A stretch of DNA of 64,000 nucleotides from Bacillota bacterium (GTDB taxonomy: Bacteria > Bacillota > Clostridia > Christensenellales > SZUA-584): the NCBI GenBank assembly GCA_023436115.1, contig JAEZKQ010000002.1, positions 45,919 to 109,918 of the forward strand. The letters are read 5' to 3'. The position numbers were made by a program, and so were the translations under genes. Positions 49,890 to 59,571 of this stretch are shown piece by piece (position 1 is the first letter of the stretch; each line of letters begins with the position of its first letter). The notes beneath the pieces were generated by a model that saw only the letters and a list, made by a program, of their open reading frames with translations, was not told the DNA's origin and did no database searches.

Positions 49890-51254
49890 ATGGTTTTTTT
49901 ACAGGATTATAAGGGGAGATACGTCCATTTTATCGGAATTGGCGGCTGCAGTATGAGCGGCCTTGCCATCATACTTAAGAGTCTCGGATTTAAGCCAAAG
50001 GGATCGGATATAGCCGAATCAGCCTTTACCAAAAAGCTCGAGAGCTACAACATACCTTTTGTGATTGGTCACAGTGCAGATAATTTGGGAGATGCATCGC
50101 TTGTGGTTTATTCCGCAGCGATAAAGCCGGGCAATCCGGAATATGACCGGGCAAAGGAATTGGGTATTCCTATGCTGGAGCGCTCTGAACTGCTCGGACA
50201 GATCAGCCGCGCGTTTGAAACTGTGATCGGTATTGCCGGGTGTCATGGTAAAACAACGATTACGTCGATGTGTGCGCTGATTTTGCGCGAATGCGGTGTT
50301 AATCTGACCGTTCATGTGGGCGGCATGGTCGATTTTCTGGGCGGCGGTGTTGCCGTCGGCGACTATCCAGCTTTTATAACGGAAGCATGTGAGTATGTCC
50401 GCAGCTTTTTAAAGCTAGCGCCCACACATGTGCTTATTAATAATATCGACGATGATCATTTAGACTATTATAAGAGCATTGAAGAAATTACTGAGACATT
50501 TGCCGAATTCGTCTCATTGCTTCCCGAGGATGGGACTTTGTTTGCCTATAATCATGACCCGCTTGTTGCCCAGATTGCAGCAGACAGCGGACGGCATGTT
50601 GTCACATACGGCTTTGAAAATGCAGATTATATGGCTATGAATGTGGAATATGACAGTATGGGGTGCCCCAGATTTGATGTGGAATCGCCCAAAGGAAATG
50701 CACGTGTTGCGCTGAACGTGGTCGGGCGGCATAATATGTCGAATGCGCTGGCGGCTATCACCGTCTGCAGCGAGGTGTTTGGCGTGAAGCTGCAGGACGC
50801 GGCCGATGCACTGGGAAATTATCATCTGGCAGGGCGGCGCTTTGAACTAATGGGCGAAAAAAATGGTGTGAAGGTCATTCATGACTTTGCCCACCATCCA
50901 AGCGAAATTGCTGCTTGTCTGGAAGCCGCTTCAAAATATCCACATAGAAAGCTATGGGTTGTATTTCAATGTAATTCATATACGCGTGCAAAAACTTTGA
51001 AAGATAAGTATGCGCTGTGCTTTACGCATGCCGACATGGTAATCGTACCGGATATTTACCCCGGCCGTGATATCGACCGCGGAGAAATACATGCAAGGGA
51101 TCTGGTGGCGGCTATAGGCGCGAATAAGGCATGCCAGTATATACCCACCTTTGAACAGATCAGTGCCTATCTAGATGAGAATGCGTCTCCGGGCGATGTC
51201 GTGGTGACACTGGGCTCTGGCAGCGTCAACAAGGAGACCAATAAGCTGCTCTAG
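49890..51254 (+). CDS. murC: UDP-N-acetylmuramate-L-alanine ligase
   Basis: Adds L-Ala to UDP-MurNAc, first step of peptide stem synthesis, with ATP. The 454-residue protein starts YVHFIGIGGCSMSGLA (Rossmann-like UDP-binding loop), has the P-loop GCHGKTTITSM (about 115-125), NIDDDHLDYY (about 184-193), and the C-terminal ligase domain with HDFAHHPSEIAACLEAA and FQCNSYTRAKTLKD. In frame GTG at 49884 also exists, but AAGAGGTG precedes the ATG. It is divergent from purR, an adjacency also seen in other Clostridia. A long 3' region follows before the convergent ligA. Confidence 0.96.
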   Translation: MVFLQDYKGRYVHFIGIGGCSMSGLAIILKSLGFKPKGSDIAESAFTKKLESYNIPFVIGHSADNLGDASLVVYSAAIKPGNPEYDRAKELGIPMLERSELLGQISRAFETVIGIAGCHGKTTITSMCALILRECGVNLTVHVGGMVDFLGGGVAVGDYPAFITEACEYVRSFLKLAPTHVLINNIDDDHLDYYKSIEEITETFAEFVSLLPEDGTLFAYNHDPLVAQIAADSGRHVVTYGFENADYMAMNVEYDSMGCPRFDVESPKGNARVALNVVGRHNMSNALAAITVCSEVFGVKLQDAADALGNYHLAGRRFELMGEKNGVKVIHDFAHHPSEIAACLEAASKYPHRKLWVVFQCNSYTRAKTLKDKYALCFTHADMVIVPDIYPGRDIDRGEIHARDLVAAIGANKACQYIPTFEQISAYLDENASPGDVVVTLGSGSVNKETNKLL

Positions 51255-51329
51255 TCTGTGGTATAAATGCAGCAATGGCAAACAGGAAAGAGAACAGAAT
51301 AAAACAATTAGGAACAAAACAGAACAAAG

Positions 51330-51354
51330 GTCACAATATAGAACATATTGTGAC
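51330..51354. repeat. Perfect 10-bp inverted repeat
   Basis: GTCACAATAT (51330-51339) and ATATTGTGAC (51345-51354) flank AGAAC. A GAACA motif recurs before and inside it. Could be a stabilising hairpin of the murC mRNA or a binding site. Confidence 0.55.
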
Positions 51355-51381
51355 GACTTAAGATATATTTCGCTAATAATG

Positions 51382-51427
51382 CCGTCAGATTAATCTTTTA
51401 CACAGATTATTGACGGTTTTTCTTTAT
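51382..51427 (+). terminator. murC terminator
   Basis: CCGTCA (51382-51387) pairs with TGACGG (51411-51416), with an inner AATCT/AGATT helix, followed by TTTTTCTTT. Confidence 0.78.
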
Positions 51428-51606
51428 GTATGTATAGCTTGTATTAAAAAATGATGGTGTTGATTGATTAATAAAAGGCGAGTGCCTCATTCAACAACCT
51501 GAAATGGGCAAAAGCCTTTATTTTCATTAGAAATGCCATATTGAGCAATGCAACAAAAAGGAACAAAAAGCGACGCATACCAACAATTTAAATGAAAAAC
51601 AGATAA

Positions 51607-53565
51607 CTAGCGCGTCATTTCCTCAAACTGTTGCTCGTTGATAATGGGAATGCCGAGCGCTTGCGCTTTGTCAAGTTTGCTTCCGGCGCTTTCTCCGGCT
51701 AAAACATAATCGGTATTCTTGCTCACGGATGAAACCACCTCGCCGCCCAGCGATTCGATGATATCCGATGCTTCTTTGCGCGTATAGTTTGCCAGTGTAC
51801 CCGTGAGCACCACCTTTTTACCTGATAAAATAGATTCCTTTGCAGTTTTTGCAGAGAACGAAGGAGAAACACCCGCTTCAAACATACGCGAGATGATGCC
51901 TTGTGCGTGGCTGTCTGCAAAGAAATCCAAGATATTCTGTGCAAGTGTAGCGCCAATGCCGTCTATTTCCAGCAGGCTGTCTGTGTCCGCAGCCATCAGA
52001 GCATCCATACTCTGATATTTGTTAGCCAGATCTTTTGCTGTTTTCGCGCCTATTCCCGGAATGCCCAGCGCATAGATAAAGCTGCCCAAGGGGCGGTTTT
52101 TGCTGCTTTCCACAGCGTTTCTTAAATTATCAGCCTTTTTCGGGCCGAATCCGGGCAATGTTTTTAATTTTTCGTAGTCGATATAGTAAAGATCGGACAC
52201 ATCCGTAAGCCCCAGATGGTCGTAGAGCGCTTCCGCGGTTTTGTCTGAGAAGGTTTCAATGTTCATGGCATCGCGCGATGCGAAATGCGCCACCGCACGC
52301 GTGAGCTGGGGGCGGCAAACAAGCGGATTTTCGCAGAATAGATGCGCACCCTTTTCCGCCAACGGATGGCCGCAGGCAGGGCAAACATCCGGCACTCTAA
52401 TATCCTCTGCGTTGTCTGTATAATCCGCTACACCGAGTATTTCAGGTATGACGTCGCCCGAACGCCGGATAAAAACACGTACATTCTTCTGAAGCTTCTT
52501 GCGCTGTATATCACCCACGTTGTTAAGCGTAGCGCGGGACACGCAAACGCCGCCGATATCCACAGGCTCGAGCAGCGCCCCCGGCGTGATCTTGCCTGTA
52601 CGGCCCACCTGCCAAACAACATCAAGCAGCGTGGTGGTTTTTTCGTCTGCCGCAAATTTATAAGCCACAGCCCAGCGCGGGAATTTTTGTGTGAAACCGA
52701 GACGCTCTCGTGCAGCATAGCTGTCGATTTTGATAACCGCGCCATCGATCAAGTAATCAAGCGAAGAACGGCTTTCTCCGGCTTCATTCACAATAGACAT
52801 CACCTCGGACACGCTGCAGGCCGTTTTGGCGAAGCTGCTGACTGGAAAACGGTTTTCTATTAAGAAATCCAGCATCTGGGCATGCGTGGAAAATGATTTG
52901 CCTTCTATATAGCCGACGTTGTAGCAAAACAAGCTGAGATTACGTTTGGCGGTCTCGTTCGGGTCAAGATTTCTAAGCGCACCCGCGGCCGCGTTTCGCG
53001 CATTTTTAAGCGGCTCAGCCGCTGTTTCGTTATATTTCTTGAGCACCGATAAGCGCATCAGGCCTTCACCCTGAACTTCCAGACGCCCTTTGAAGCCGAT
53101 GGACAAGGGCACATTCTTTATCGTCATCACCTGCTTGGTGATCACCTCGCCTACGCTGCCATCGCCGCGCGTGGCTGCCGATACGAGCAAACCGTTTTCA
53201 TACCGAAGATTGATCGTGAGGCCGTCGAATTTATACTCAACGATATACGTAAAAGGCTCATCGGAAAACTTGCGGGCGCGCGCTTCCCAAGCGATAAGCT
53301 CCTGCTCGCTGCGCACCTTGTCAAGACTATAAAGCGGTGACAAATGGGCCTGCTTTTCAAAGCCGGATAGAACATCGCCGCCGATACGCCGTGTGGGTGA
53401 ATCAGGCCGAACGTAATTTGTCTGGTTTTCGAGCGCTTCAAGTTCATCATAGAGTACATCATATTCCGCGTCGCTGATAATAGGATCGTCCAGCGTATAA
53501 TAACGGTAAATATGCTGTGTCAGTTGCTCCACGAGCGCATCAATTCTGATTTTTGCTTCGTCCAT
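51607..53565 (-). CDS. ligA: NAD-dependent DNA ligase LigA
   Basis: Seals nicks using NAD+. The 652-residue protein has domain Ia, with YDVLYDELEALE, the adenylation Lys112 in EYKFDG (KxDG), the OB domain, and a Cys4 zinc finger (PACGHPLAEKGAHLFCENPLVC, about 393-418). Helix-hairpin-helix repeats are found around ALGIPGIGAKTAKDLANKY and DGIGATLAQNI, and a BRCT domain at about 580-652 (LSGKKVVLTGTLANYTRKEASDIIESLGG). AAGGA precedes the ATG, which is 11 bases after the pcrA stop, so the genes form the usual pcrA-ligA pair. Confidence 0.97.
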   Translation of the reverse strand: MDEAKIRIDALVEQLTQHIYRYYTLDDPIISDAEYDVLYDELEALENQTNYVRPDSPTRRIGGDVLSGFEKQAHLSPLYSLDKVRSEQELIAWEARARKFSDEPFTYIVEYKFDGLTINLRYENGLLVSAATRGDGSVGEVITKQVMTIKNVPLSIGFKGRLEVQGEGLMRLSVLKKYNETAAEPLKNARNAAAGALRNLDPNETAKRNLSLFCYNVGYIEGKSFSTHAQMLDFLIENRFPVSSFAKTACSVSEVMSIVNEAGESRSSLDYLIDGAVIKIDSYAARERLGFTQKFPRWAVAYKFAADEKTTTLLDVVWQVGRTGKITPGALLEPVDIGGVCVSRATLNNVGDIQRKKLQKNVRVFIRRSGDVIPEILGVADYTDNAEDIRVPDVCPACGHPLAEKGAHLFCENPLVCRPQLTRAVAHFASRDAMNIETFSDKTAEALYDHLGLTDVSDLYYIDYEKLKTLPGFGPKKADNLRNAVESSKNRPLGSFIYALGIPGIGAKTAKDLANKYQSMDALMAADTDSLLEIDGIGATLAQNILDFFADSHAQGIISRMFEAGVSPSFSAKTAKESILSGKKVVLTGTLANYTRKEASDIIESLGGEVVSSVSKNTDYVLAGESAGSKLDKAQALGIPIINEQQFEEMTR

Positions 53566-53576
53566 ACCGCTTATCC

Positions 53577-55790
53577 TTAGAGTATTTTTAAAGGCGCGAA
53601 CGCCACGAACATTTTCTTCTCGCCCGCGGTGTCGAAGCGAACCACGGCGATTTTTTCATCGCCCGCGCCGTTTGTGGAGACGATTGTGCCCTGCCCGAAT
53701 TTGGGATGCGATACAACAACGCCCGATACAAAAGCATCCGGTGCATGCTGAGCTTTTTTGGAGAGGTCCGGTCCGGCTGACGTCATGCCCACACGCCCCT
53801 GTGCGAATGAATATGGGCTTTGGCTGACAGGTTCATGCGAAAAATAGACATCCGGCTGGCGTTTAACCCCCGCAGGCTCTATGCATCCCTTGGGTATTTC
53901 CTCCAGGAATCGGGAGCGTTTGCCGGGTACGCGTTCAAAGCTCGCGCCCATGCGCACATACCTTGTGGCGCTCCAAGTAAGGTATAACCGCTTTTTTGCA
54001 CGCGTCATACCCACATAACACAGGCGGCGTTCCTCTTCGTCGTTGCCGTCTGAAAGGCTCATCTGGTGGGGCAGAAGCCCTTCCTGAATACCGACGATAA
54101 ACACAATGGGGAATTCCAATCCCTTGGCGCTATGCAGCGTCATGAGCATAATTTTGTCTTCCTCTTCGCCCACCGCGTCCACATCCGATATGAGCGCGCT
54201 GCGTTCCAGAAAACCTTCCAGGCTATGCGGTGCGGGTGTATCTTTTTCAAAATCCGATACGCTTTTGAAAAACTCTTCAATATTCAGCAGGCGCATGCGT
54301 CCTTCGGGGGTCGTGTCGGTTTGCATGGCTTCGCGCAGCCCGGAGGCTTCAAAGAGCAGTTCCACTGTTTCCAGTACTGTTTGGCCTGCCATACGGCTGC
54401 GAATGTCATCCAGTATACGGACAAAGCCGTTAAGCGCCTCGGCCGTCTTTTTGGGCAGCAGATTTCCAATATCATGGCATAGATCATACAGGCTGCGGTG
54501 CTGATTCTGCGCTGCCGTATATAGTTTGCCCAGAGATACATCGCCGATTCCGCGTTTGGGTACACCAATAGCGCGCATGAAACAAAGATCGGCATCAGGG
54601 TTGCATAAAAGGTTAAGATAGGCAAGCAGATCTTTGATTTCCTTGCGTTCATAGAAGCTTTGCCCGCCGTATATCACGTAAGGGACGCCGCGCTCTTTAA
54701 GCTTGTTTTCAAGAACGCGTGACTGGCTGTTGACACGGTACAGCACTGCGATATCACTGGCTGTATATTTGCCCTCGCGCAGCAAGCTTGCCACTTTCTC
54801 TGCCACAAACTGAGCTTCTTCCAAGTCGCTCTCTGCCTCAAACTCCAGTGGTTTTTGGCCTGTGGTGATGCTGGACCAAAGTTCCTTGCCCATTCGTCCG
54901 CTGTTGTGGCGGATCACGCCGTTGGCCGCATCAAGTATGCCCTGATGGGAACGGTAATTTTGCTCAAGCCGTATCACACGCGCACCGGGGAAGTCCTTTT
55001 CGAAATTGAGTATGTTGGATATGTCGGCACCGCGCCAGCCGTATATCGACTGGTCGTCGTCGCCCACAACAAACAGATTGCCTCTGCTCATTGCCAGCAG
55101 ACGTACGATCTGGTACTGAACGGTATTGGTATCCTGATATTCGTCTACCATGATATAAGCAAACCGCCGTTGATACTTTTCCAGCACATCCGGATACTCG
55201 TCGAAAAGCAACAGCGTTTTTAGCAGCAAGTCATCAAAATCCATCGCGTTGCTGGCGCGCAGCCTGTCCTCATAGCGCGCATAAACCCATGATGTGTATT
55301 TAACAGTATCGCCGTCACCGTAAACTTCTTTAAAGCTTGCGGGACTGACGCTGGCGTTCTTGGCTTTGCTGATCATGGCGCGCACGGTGCGTGGTTCGAT
55401 AGCGTCTTTAGAGACATCCAGCTCTTTTAATATATCTTTGACCACGGTCAGCGTGTCGCCAGAATCATAAATCGTGAAGCTTGGAGCGTACCCCAAGTGC
55501 TCGCCCTCAATGCGCAGCAGCTTGGCACACATGGCGTGGAACGTGGAGACCCACATGTCTCCCGCGTCAGCCGCGATGGCGCTAATACGCGCTTTCATTT
55601 CTGCCGCAGCTTTGTTAGTGAATGTGAGAGCCAATATATTGGCGGGGCGTACCCCTTTTTCTATCAAATAAGCGGCGCGCGTAGTCAGCACGCGTGTTTT
55701 GCCGCTGCCCGCGCCCGCAAGCACGAGCACAGCCCCTTCGGTCGTGATAACCGCCTCGCGCTGCTGTTCATTTAAGTTGCTTAGATCCAT
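53577..55790 (-). CDS. pcrA: ATP-dependent DNA helicase PcrA/UvrD
   Basis: A 737-residue SF1A 3'-5' helicase for repair and replication. Motif I is LAGAGSGKTRVL (about 24-35), motif II is VDEYQDTN, motif III is GDDDQSIYGWRGA (about 240-252), with LEQNYRS and LMTLHSAKGLEFPIVF (motif V) and VGMTRAKKRLYL (motif VI). The C-terminal segment contains DVYFSHEPVSQS and a Tudor-like VVSHPKFGQGTIV that binds RNA polymerase in PcrA orthologues. AGGAGG precedes the ATG, which overlaps the yerC stop by one base (TAATG). It precedes ligA. Confidence 0.97.
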   Translation of the reverse strand: MDLSNLNEQQREAVITTEGAVLVLAGAGSGKTRVLTTRAAYLIEKGVRPANILALTFTNKAAAEMKARISAIAADAGDMWVSTFHAMCAKLLRIEGEHLGYAPSFTIYDSGDTLTVVKDILKELDVSKDAIEPRTVRAMISKAKNASVSPASFKEVYGDGDTVKYTSWVYARYEDRLRASNAMDFDDLLLKTLLLFDEYPDVLEKYQRRFAYIMVDEYQDTNTVQYQIVRLLAMSRGNLFVVGDDDQSIYGWRGADISNILNFEKDFPGARVIRLEQNYRSHQGILDAANGVIRHNSGRMGKELWSSITTGQKPLEFEAESDLEEAQFVAEKVASLLREGKYTASDIAVLYRVNSQSRVLENKLKERGVPYVIYGGQSFYERKEIKDLLAYLNLLCNPDADLCFMRAIGVPKRGIGDVSLGKLYTAAQNQHRSLYDLCHDIGNLLPKKTAEALNGFVRILDDIRSRMAGQTVLETVELLFEASGLREAMQTDTTPEGRMRLLNIEEFFKSVSDFEKDTPAPHSLEGFLERSALISDVDAVGEEEDKIMLMTLHSAKGLEFPIVFIVGIQEGLLPHQMSLSDGNDEEERRLCYVGMTRAKKRLYLTWSATRYVRMGASFERVPGKRSRFLEEIPKGCIEPAGVKRQPDVYFSHEPVSQSPYSFAQGRVGMTSAGPDLSKKAQHAPDAFVSGVVVSHPKFGQGTIVSTNGAGDEKIAVVRFDTAGEKKMFVAFAPLKIL

Positions 55791-56086
55791 TAGTCCTCCT
55801 GTTTGAGCCTTTTAAGTGCTTTCTGGTAGCCGCCCGTGCCATAAAGAAGGCAGCGGTTCACGCGGCTGATTGTGGCGGTGCTGGCGCCTGTCGCCTGTGA
55901 AATATCGTGGCAGGTGTGTTTTTCGCTTAGCAGCTCAGCTACTTTAAAACGCTGTGCGATGGACACAAGCTCGGATATCGTGCACAGATCCTCAAAGAAT
56001 TCGTAGCACTCTTCAACAGACTCGAGTGTCAGTACTGCCTTAAACAGCCTGTCCATATCTTCGGATTGGAGTTTAGAATCATACAT
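55790..56086 (-). CDS. YerC/YecD family (TrpR-like) DNA-binding protein
   Basis: A 98-residue helix-turn-helix protein. MDRLFKAVLTLESVEECYEFFEDLCTISELVSIAQRFKVAELL and KHTCHDISQATGASTATISRVNRCLLYGTGGY are the conserved blocks of the YerC branch of the TrpR superfamily, usually upstream of pcrA as here. The second block holds the recognition helix. Its role in gene control is not settled. AAGGATC precedes the ATG. The stop overlaps pcrA. Confidence 0.93.
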   Translation of the reverse strand: MYDSKLQSEDMDRLFKAVLTLESVEECYEFFEDLCTISELVSIAQRFKVAELLSEKHTCHDISQATGASTATISRVNRCLLYGTGGYQKALKRLKQED

Positions 56087-56103
56087 GAGAATTGATCCTT
56101 TCC

Positions 56104-56856
56104 TTATTTCACCGTGTTTATTAGCGTATCAAGCCCTTCAATACGTATCTCGATGGTATCCCCGCGCTGCATGGGGCCGATACCCTCGGGTGTTCCCGTC
56201 GAGATAATATCGCCCGGAAGCAGTGTCATACATTCACTGATAAAGCTGACAAGTTCAGGAATACCAAATATCATATCGTCAAAAACGCTGCTTTGCTTCA
56301 CTTCGCCGCAGAGGACGCTTTGAATGCGTTTATTCCGCGGGTCAAAATCTGTCTCGATGGACGGGCCGACCGGGCAGAAGGTATCGAAAGACTTGGCGCG
56401 GGTCCATTGGCCGTCAGCTTTTTGCAGATCGCGAGCGGTTACGTCATTGAGCGCTGTGAAACCAAAAATATAACTATGCGCGTCAGACGGTGATACACAC
56501 CTGCACGTCTTGCCGATGACAACGGCCAGCTCTGCTTCGAAATCCATGCGCTGCGAGACGCTTGGGTATTCAATGGCTTCTGCGTGTGCTAGCAGCGAGG
56601 TGGTGGGTTTTAAGAACAACACGGGTTTGCCGATCAACGCTTCGCCCAGTTCATGAGCATGCTTTGTATAATTAAGACCGACTGCGACAATTTTCGTGGG
56701 TTCGCAAGGCACAAGAAGTTTTATTTCCTGTGGTTCAAAGCTTTCTCCGGTATAGCGAATACCTTCAAAAGGTGCACCTTCAAGACGCTTATAGCGTCCG
56801 TTTTCGCTGACAGCATAGAATATTTCACCGTTTTTGTGGGCACGGACAAATTTCAT
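56104..56856 (-). CDS. Fumarylacetoacetate hydrolase family protein
   Basis: A 250-residue FAH-domain protein. A short N-terminal part precedes the core: PTKIVAVGLNYTKHAHELGE, KPTTSLLAHAEAIEYPSVSQRMDFEAELAVVIGKTCR (metal-binding Glu residues in DFEAELAV), DVTARDLQ, and GDIISTGTPEGIGP. Family members hydrolyse or decarboxylate 2-oxo acids or related carbonyls (for example 2-hydroxyhepta-2,4-diene-1,7-dioate type); the substrate cannot be fixed here. AAGGAG precedes the ATG. It lies 17 bases upstream of yerC in the same direction, and may be the first gene of the yerC-pcrA-ligA transcript. Confidence 0.9.
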   Translation of the reverse strand: MKFVRAHKNGEIFYAVSENGRYKRLEGAPFEGIRYTGESFEPQEIKLLVPCEPTKIVAVGLNYTKHAHELGEALIGKPVLFLKPTTSLLAHAEAIEYPSVSQRMDFEAELAVVIGKTCRCVSPSDAHSYIFGFTALNDVTARDLQKADGQWTRAKSFDTFCPVGPSIETDFDPRNKRIQSVLCGEVKQSSVFDDMIFGIPELVSFISECMTLLPGDIISTGTPEGIGPMQRGDTIEIRIEGLDTLINTVK

Positions 56857-57015
56857 GAGATGCTCCTTGAAAGCTTTAAGAATCTATTCTCATTTTATCA
56901 CATTAATACGTAAGCACAAGAGGCCGGGCAAAGGCATAGTGAAAAGCATGTTCATTTTTGACATAATCATAACGGCAGTGTATAATATTTACGAGTTTAC
57001 AGTGAGGTATTTTCT

Positions 57016-58170
57016 ATGAAAAAGACCGTAACGATACTCTTAAGTCTTATTTTATGCGCAACGCTTTTTATTCCGATGACCGTTGCAAATGCCATGCCGT
57101 ATTTTGAAGATGCGACTGTCATCAGCGATGAGGTCAACATGCGTATGCGCCCCACAACCGACTCCCCTGTGATAATGCAGCTATCGCAAGGAACACGCAT
57201 CGGCGTTTTCTGTGAAGAGGTTGACGGCTGGTATCGGATCATTTATGGCAATTATCGTGGTTACATAAGCTCTGAATATGTTTTTCTGCCCTCTACGGAC
57301 TACATGGTAGCAAATGTGATGGAGGGCGGTGTTAAGCTGCGCCAGAATCCCGGCACGTACAGCAATGCGGTGACAGAGCTAAGCGAGGGGACAGGCCTCA
57401 CGGTTAAGAACATTTCGGGCGAATGGTATTATGTTGAAGTCCCCGGAACTGACGGAAGCGAGGCGTACACCGGTTATGTACATAAGGACTTGGTAAAGCT
57501 CAGCAAGTCTAAAACGGCCAGCAATATGATCAAGCTGGGCATGGAAGGTGCTGAGGTCAGAAACGTCCAGCAGAAGCTGCGGGAACGCAATTTTATGATC
57601 GCGCCCGCCACGGGCTATTTCGGTGATGTCACGGAAGGTGCGGTGAAGGCATTTCAGCGCAAAGCTGACCTTGATCAGGATGGTATTGTCGGCGCGGAGA
57701 CATATGAGCTATTGTTTGGCGATAATGATATTACCACGACAACAGCAGAGCTTTTCGGTATCACGGGAGAAGTGAAGCTATCCACATGGGACGACATTGC
57801 CAAGGTGTTCACCAAGGGTTCCAAAGCATTGGTAACCGATGTGAAATCTGGCCGCCAATTTTGGGTCACAAGGTTTGGCGGGTGGTATCATGCGGACAGC
57901 GAACCTTTGACAGCGGAAGACACGGCCATTATGAAGGAATGCTTCGGTGGTAAATGGTCTTGGGATAGGCACCCGATTTGGGTGACGATTGGCAGCGTCA
58001 CCTACGCCGCATCTCAGCACGGTATGCCCCATATGGTAGACGTAGTTGGCGGCAACGATTTCCCCGGGCATTTTTGCATACACTTCAACGGTTCGAAAGT
58101 GCATGAAACGGGCAAGGAATGTCCGCGGCATCAGTATTGCGTCAAAAAAGCGTATGAAAAGGCGAATTGA
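57016..58170 (+). CDS. Secreted SH3/PG-binding protein with uncharacterised C-terminal domain
   Basis: A 384-residue exported protein. Signal peptide about 1-25 (ILLSLILCATLFIPMTVANA), two SH3b-type domains (about 33-90, VNMRMRPTTDSPVIMQL, and 97-165, VKLRQNPGTYSNAVTEL), a PG_binding_1 module (about 172-235, GMEGAEVRNVQQKLRERNF), and a C-terminal domain (about 245-384) with His and Cys residues in GGWYHAD, DRHPIW, GMPHMVD, GHFCIHFNG and CPRHQYC. This last part is not a family I can name; I recall similar tails in Clostridia. Hydrolase or transpeptidase activity is possible from the residue types. A terminator follows. Confidence 0.85.
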   Translation: MKKTVTILLSLILCATLFIPMTVANAMPYFEDATVISDEVNMRMRPTTDSPVIMQLSQGTRIGVFCEEVDGWYRIIYGNYRGYISSEYVFLPSTDYMVANVMEGGVKLRQNPGTYSNAVTELSEGTGLTVKNISGEWYYVEVPGTDGSEAYTGYVHKDLVKLSKSKTASNMIKLGMEGAEVRNVQQKLRERNFMIAPATGYFGDVTEGAVKAFQRKADLDQDGIVGAETYELLFGDNDITTTTAELFGITGEVKLSTWDDIAKVFTKGSKALVTDVKSGRQFWVTRFGGWYHADSEPLTAEDTAIMKECFGGKWSWDRHPIWVTIGSVTYAASQHGMPHMVDVVGGNDFPGHFCIHFNGSKVHETGKECPRHQYCVKKAYEKAN

Positions 58171-58198
58171 GCAGTAAAACGTGCCTTCTTTTGTGCTG

Positions 58199-58228
58199 AA
58201 AAGCCCGGAAGAAGGCTTTTTGTTTTAT
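58199..58228 (+). terminator. Terminator of the SH3 protein gene
   Basis: AAAAGCC (58199-58205) pairs with GGCTTTT (58214-58220), followed by TGTTTTATT. Confidence 0.72.
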
Positions 58229-58326
58229 TATCGCGGGCATATTTCTGGCTTTTTGCGGGTTGAAATTGAATAATCGGCGAGCGCGCCCATATATTTATAG
58301 ATGTAGCGTTAATTTGGAGGACATAT

Positions 58327-59490
58327 ATGAAAAAATCGCAGGCACTGCTGCTGGCTCTTGTGGTTGGCATCGTTTCTTCGCTCGTGACCTTTTTTGCGGT
58401 GACCTCAGCTTTTAATAATGACAAAGGGCTGTCGCTGTCAGAATTCTCGCGTGTTGAAGAAATCATCGAAAATAACTATTTAAGGGATTATGAAATTGAA
58501 GATGTTCAATATGCGGGTCTTAAGGCCATGGTGGCTTCTCTGGGAGACCCATACAGCGTCTATTATACACCCGAAGAATTTGCTATGTTTCAACAGGATT
58601 CCTCAGGCGAGTATTATGGTGTGGGTATGGGTATCAGCACAGACCAGGTGACGGGGCTTGCCGTTGTGGCATACTTTTTGGAGGATTCCGCCGCACAAAG
58701 CGCTGGAATTGAAGTGGGCGATTTAATTGTGTCGATCAATGGGGAGGATGTTACTAAAAAGACGTTGCAGGAGATCAGGGTGCTATGTATTGGTGAGGAC
58801 GGCACATCTCTCACGATGGGCGTGAAGCGCGGTGAAGAGGTGCTTGAATTCACTATGACACGCAAGTCCATTGAAATCGATATGGTCGAGTATAAAATGC
58901 TGGACGGCGGTGTCGGCTATATGCGCATAAAACAGTTCAGCGGAAACTGTGAAGCTTTGTTCAATCAGGGGATGGAATACTTTAAAGAACAAGGGGCGAA
59001 GGGCATTGTGTTTGATTTGAGAAACAACCCGGGTGGATATTTGAATACCGTGGTAAACATACTTGACACACTGCTTCCCGAGGGCACCATCGTTTATACA
59101 GAAGATAAAAAAGGCAACAGAGATACCAAAACCAGCGATGCGAATTGCACGGATATACCGACTGTTCTGCTTGTGAACGGCAACACGGCTTCCGCTTCCG
59201 AAATATTTGCCGGAGCCATACAGGACTATGACTGGGGAAAGGTTGTGGGAACGCGGACTTATGGTAAAGGTGTCGTACAAATTGTCATACCGATCGAATC
59301 CACAGGCGGCGGCATTAAAATCACGTCGTCGCAGTATTTTACACCCAAAGGCCGCAGTATTGACGGCAACGGGGTCTATCCCGATGAATATGTCGAGCTG
59401 TCTTTTGATGCCAAAGAGGATACGCAGCTTAGTGAAGGCCTTAAGTCGCTTGCGTCATTGATTGCTGCGAGTGAATCGCAAAATTCCTAA
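58327..59490 (+). CDS. S41 family C-terminal processing peptidase (CtpA/CtpB-like)
   Basis: A 387-residue exported protease. A signal or anchor helix (about 5-27), an N-terminal cap, a PDZ domain (about 95-175, SSGEYYGVGMGIS ... IEVGDLIVSINGEDVTKKT), and the S41 core are visible. The catalytic Ser289 (NTASASEIFAGA) and Lys314 (TYGKGVVQ) are 25 apart as in Tsp. LRNNPGGYLNTVVNILD is the loop before it. GGAGGACATAT precedes the ATG. In Bacillus CtpB relatives take part in sporulation signalling; this assignment is open here. It stands on its own between the SH3 protein and trxB. Confidence 0.93.
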   Translation: MKKSQALLLALVVGIVSSLVTFFAVTSAFNNDKGLSLSEFSRVEEIIENNYLRDYEIEDVQYAGLKAMVASLGDPYSVYYTPEEFAMFQQDSSGEYYGVGMGISTDQVTGLAVVAYFLEDSAAQSAGIEVGDLIVSINGEDVTKKTLQEIRVLCIGEDGTSLTMGVKRGEEVLEFTMTRKSIEIDMVEYKMLDGGVGYMRIKQFSGNCEALFNQGMEYFKEQGAKGIVFDLRNNPGGYLNTVVNILDTLLPEGTIVYTEDKKGNRDTKTSDANCTDIPTVLLVNGNTASASEIFAGAIQDYDWGKVVGTRTYGKGVVQIVIPIESTGGGIKITSSQYFTPKGRSIDGNGVYPDEYVELSFDAKEDTQLSEGLKSLASLIAASESQNS

Positions 59491-59571
59491 AATTGCTTGA
59501 ATATGAACGGTTTCGCTGTTAGAATGATTGACAGGTTAAAAAAGTCTTTTGGTGACTGGTTAAGCTTGAGG

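Larger units (their letters stand above)
51255..51606. other. Gene-free stretch with palindrome and terminator
   Basis: This stretch contains a perfect palindrome (51330-51354), repeated GAACA words (four copies in about 60 bases and one near 51562), and a terminator at 51382-51427. No ORF or RNA gene was recognised. Confidence 0.5.
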
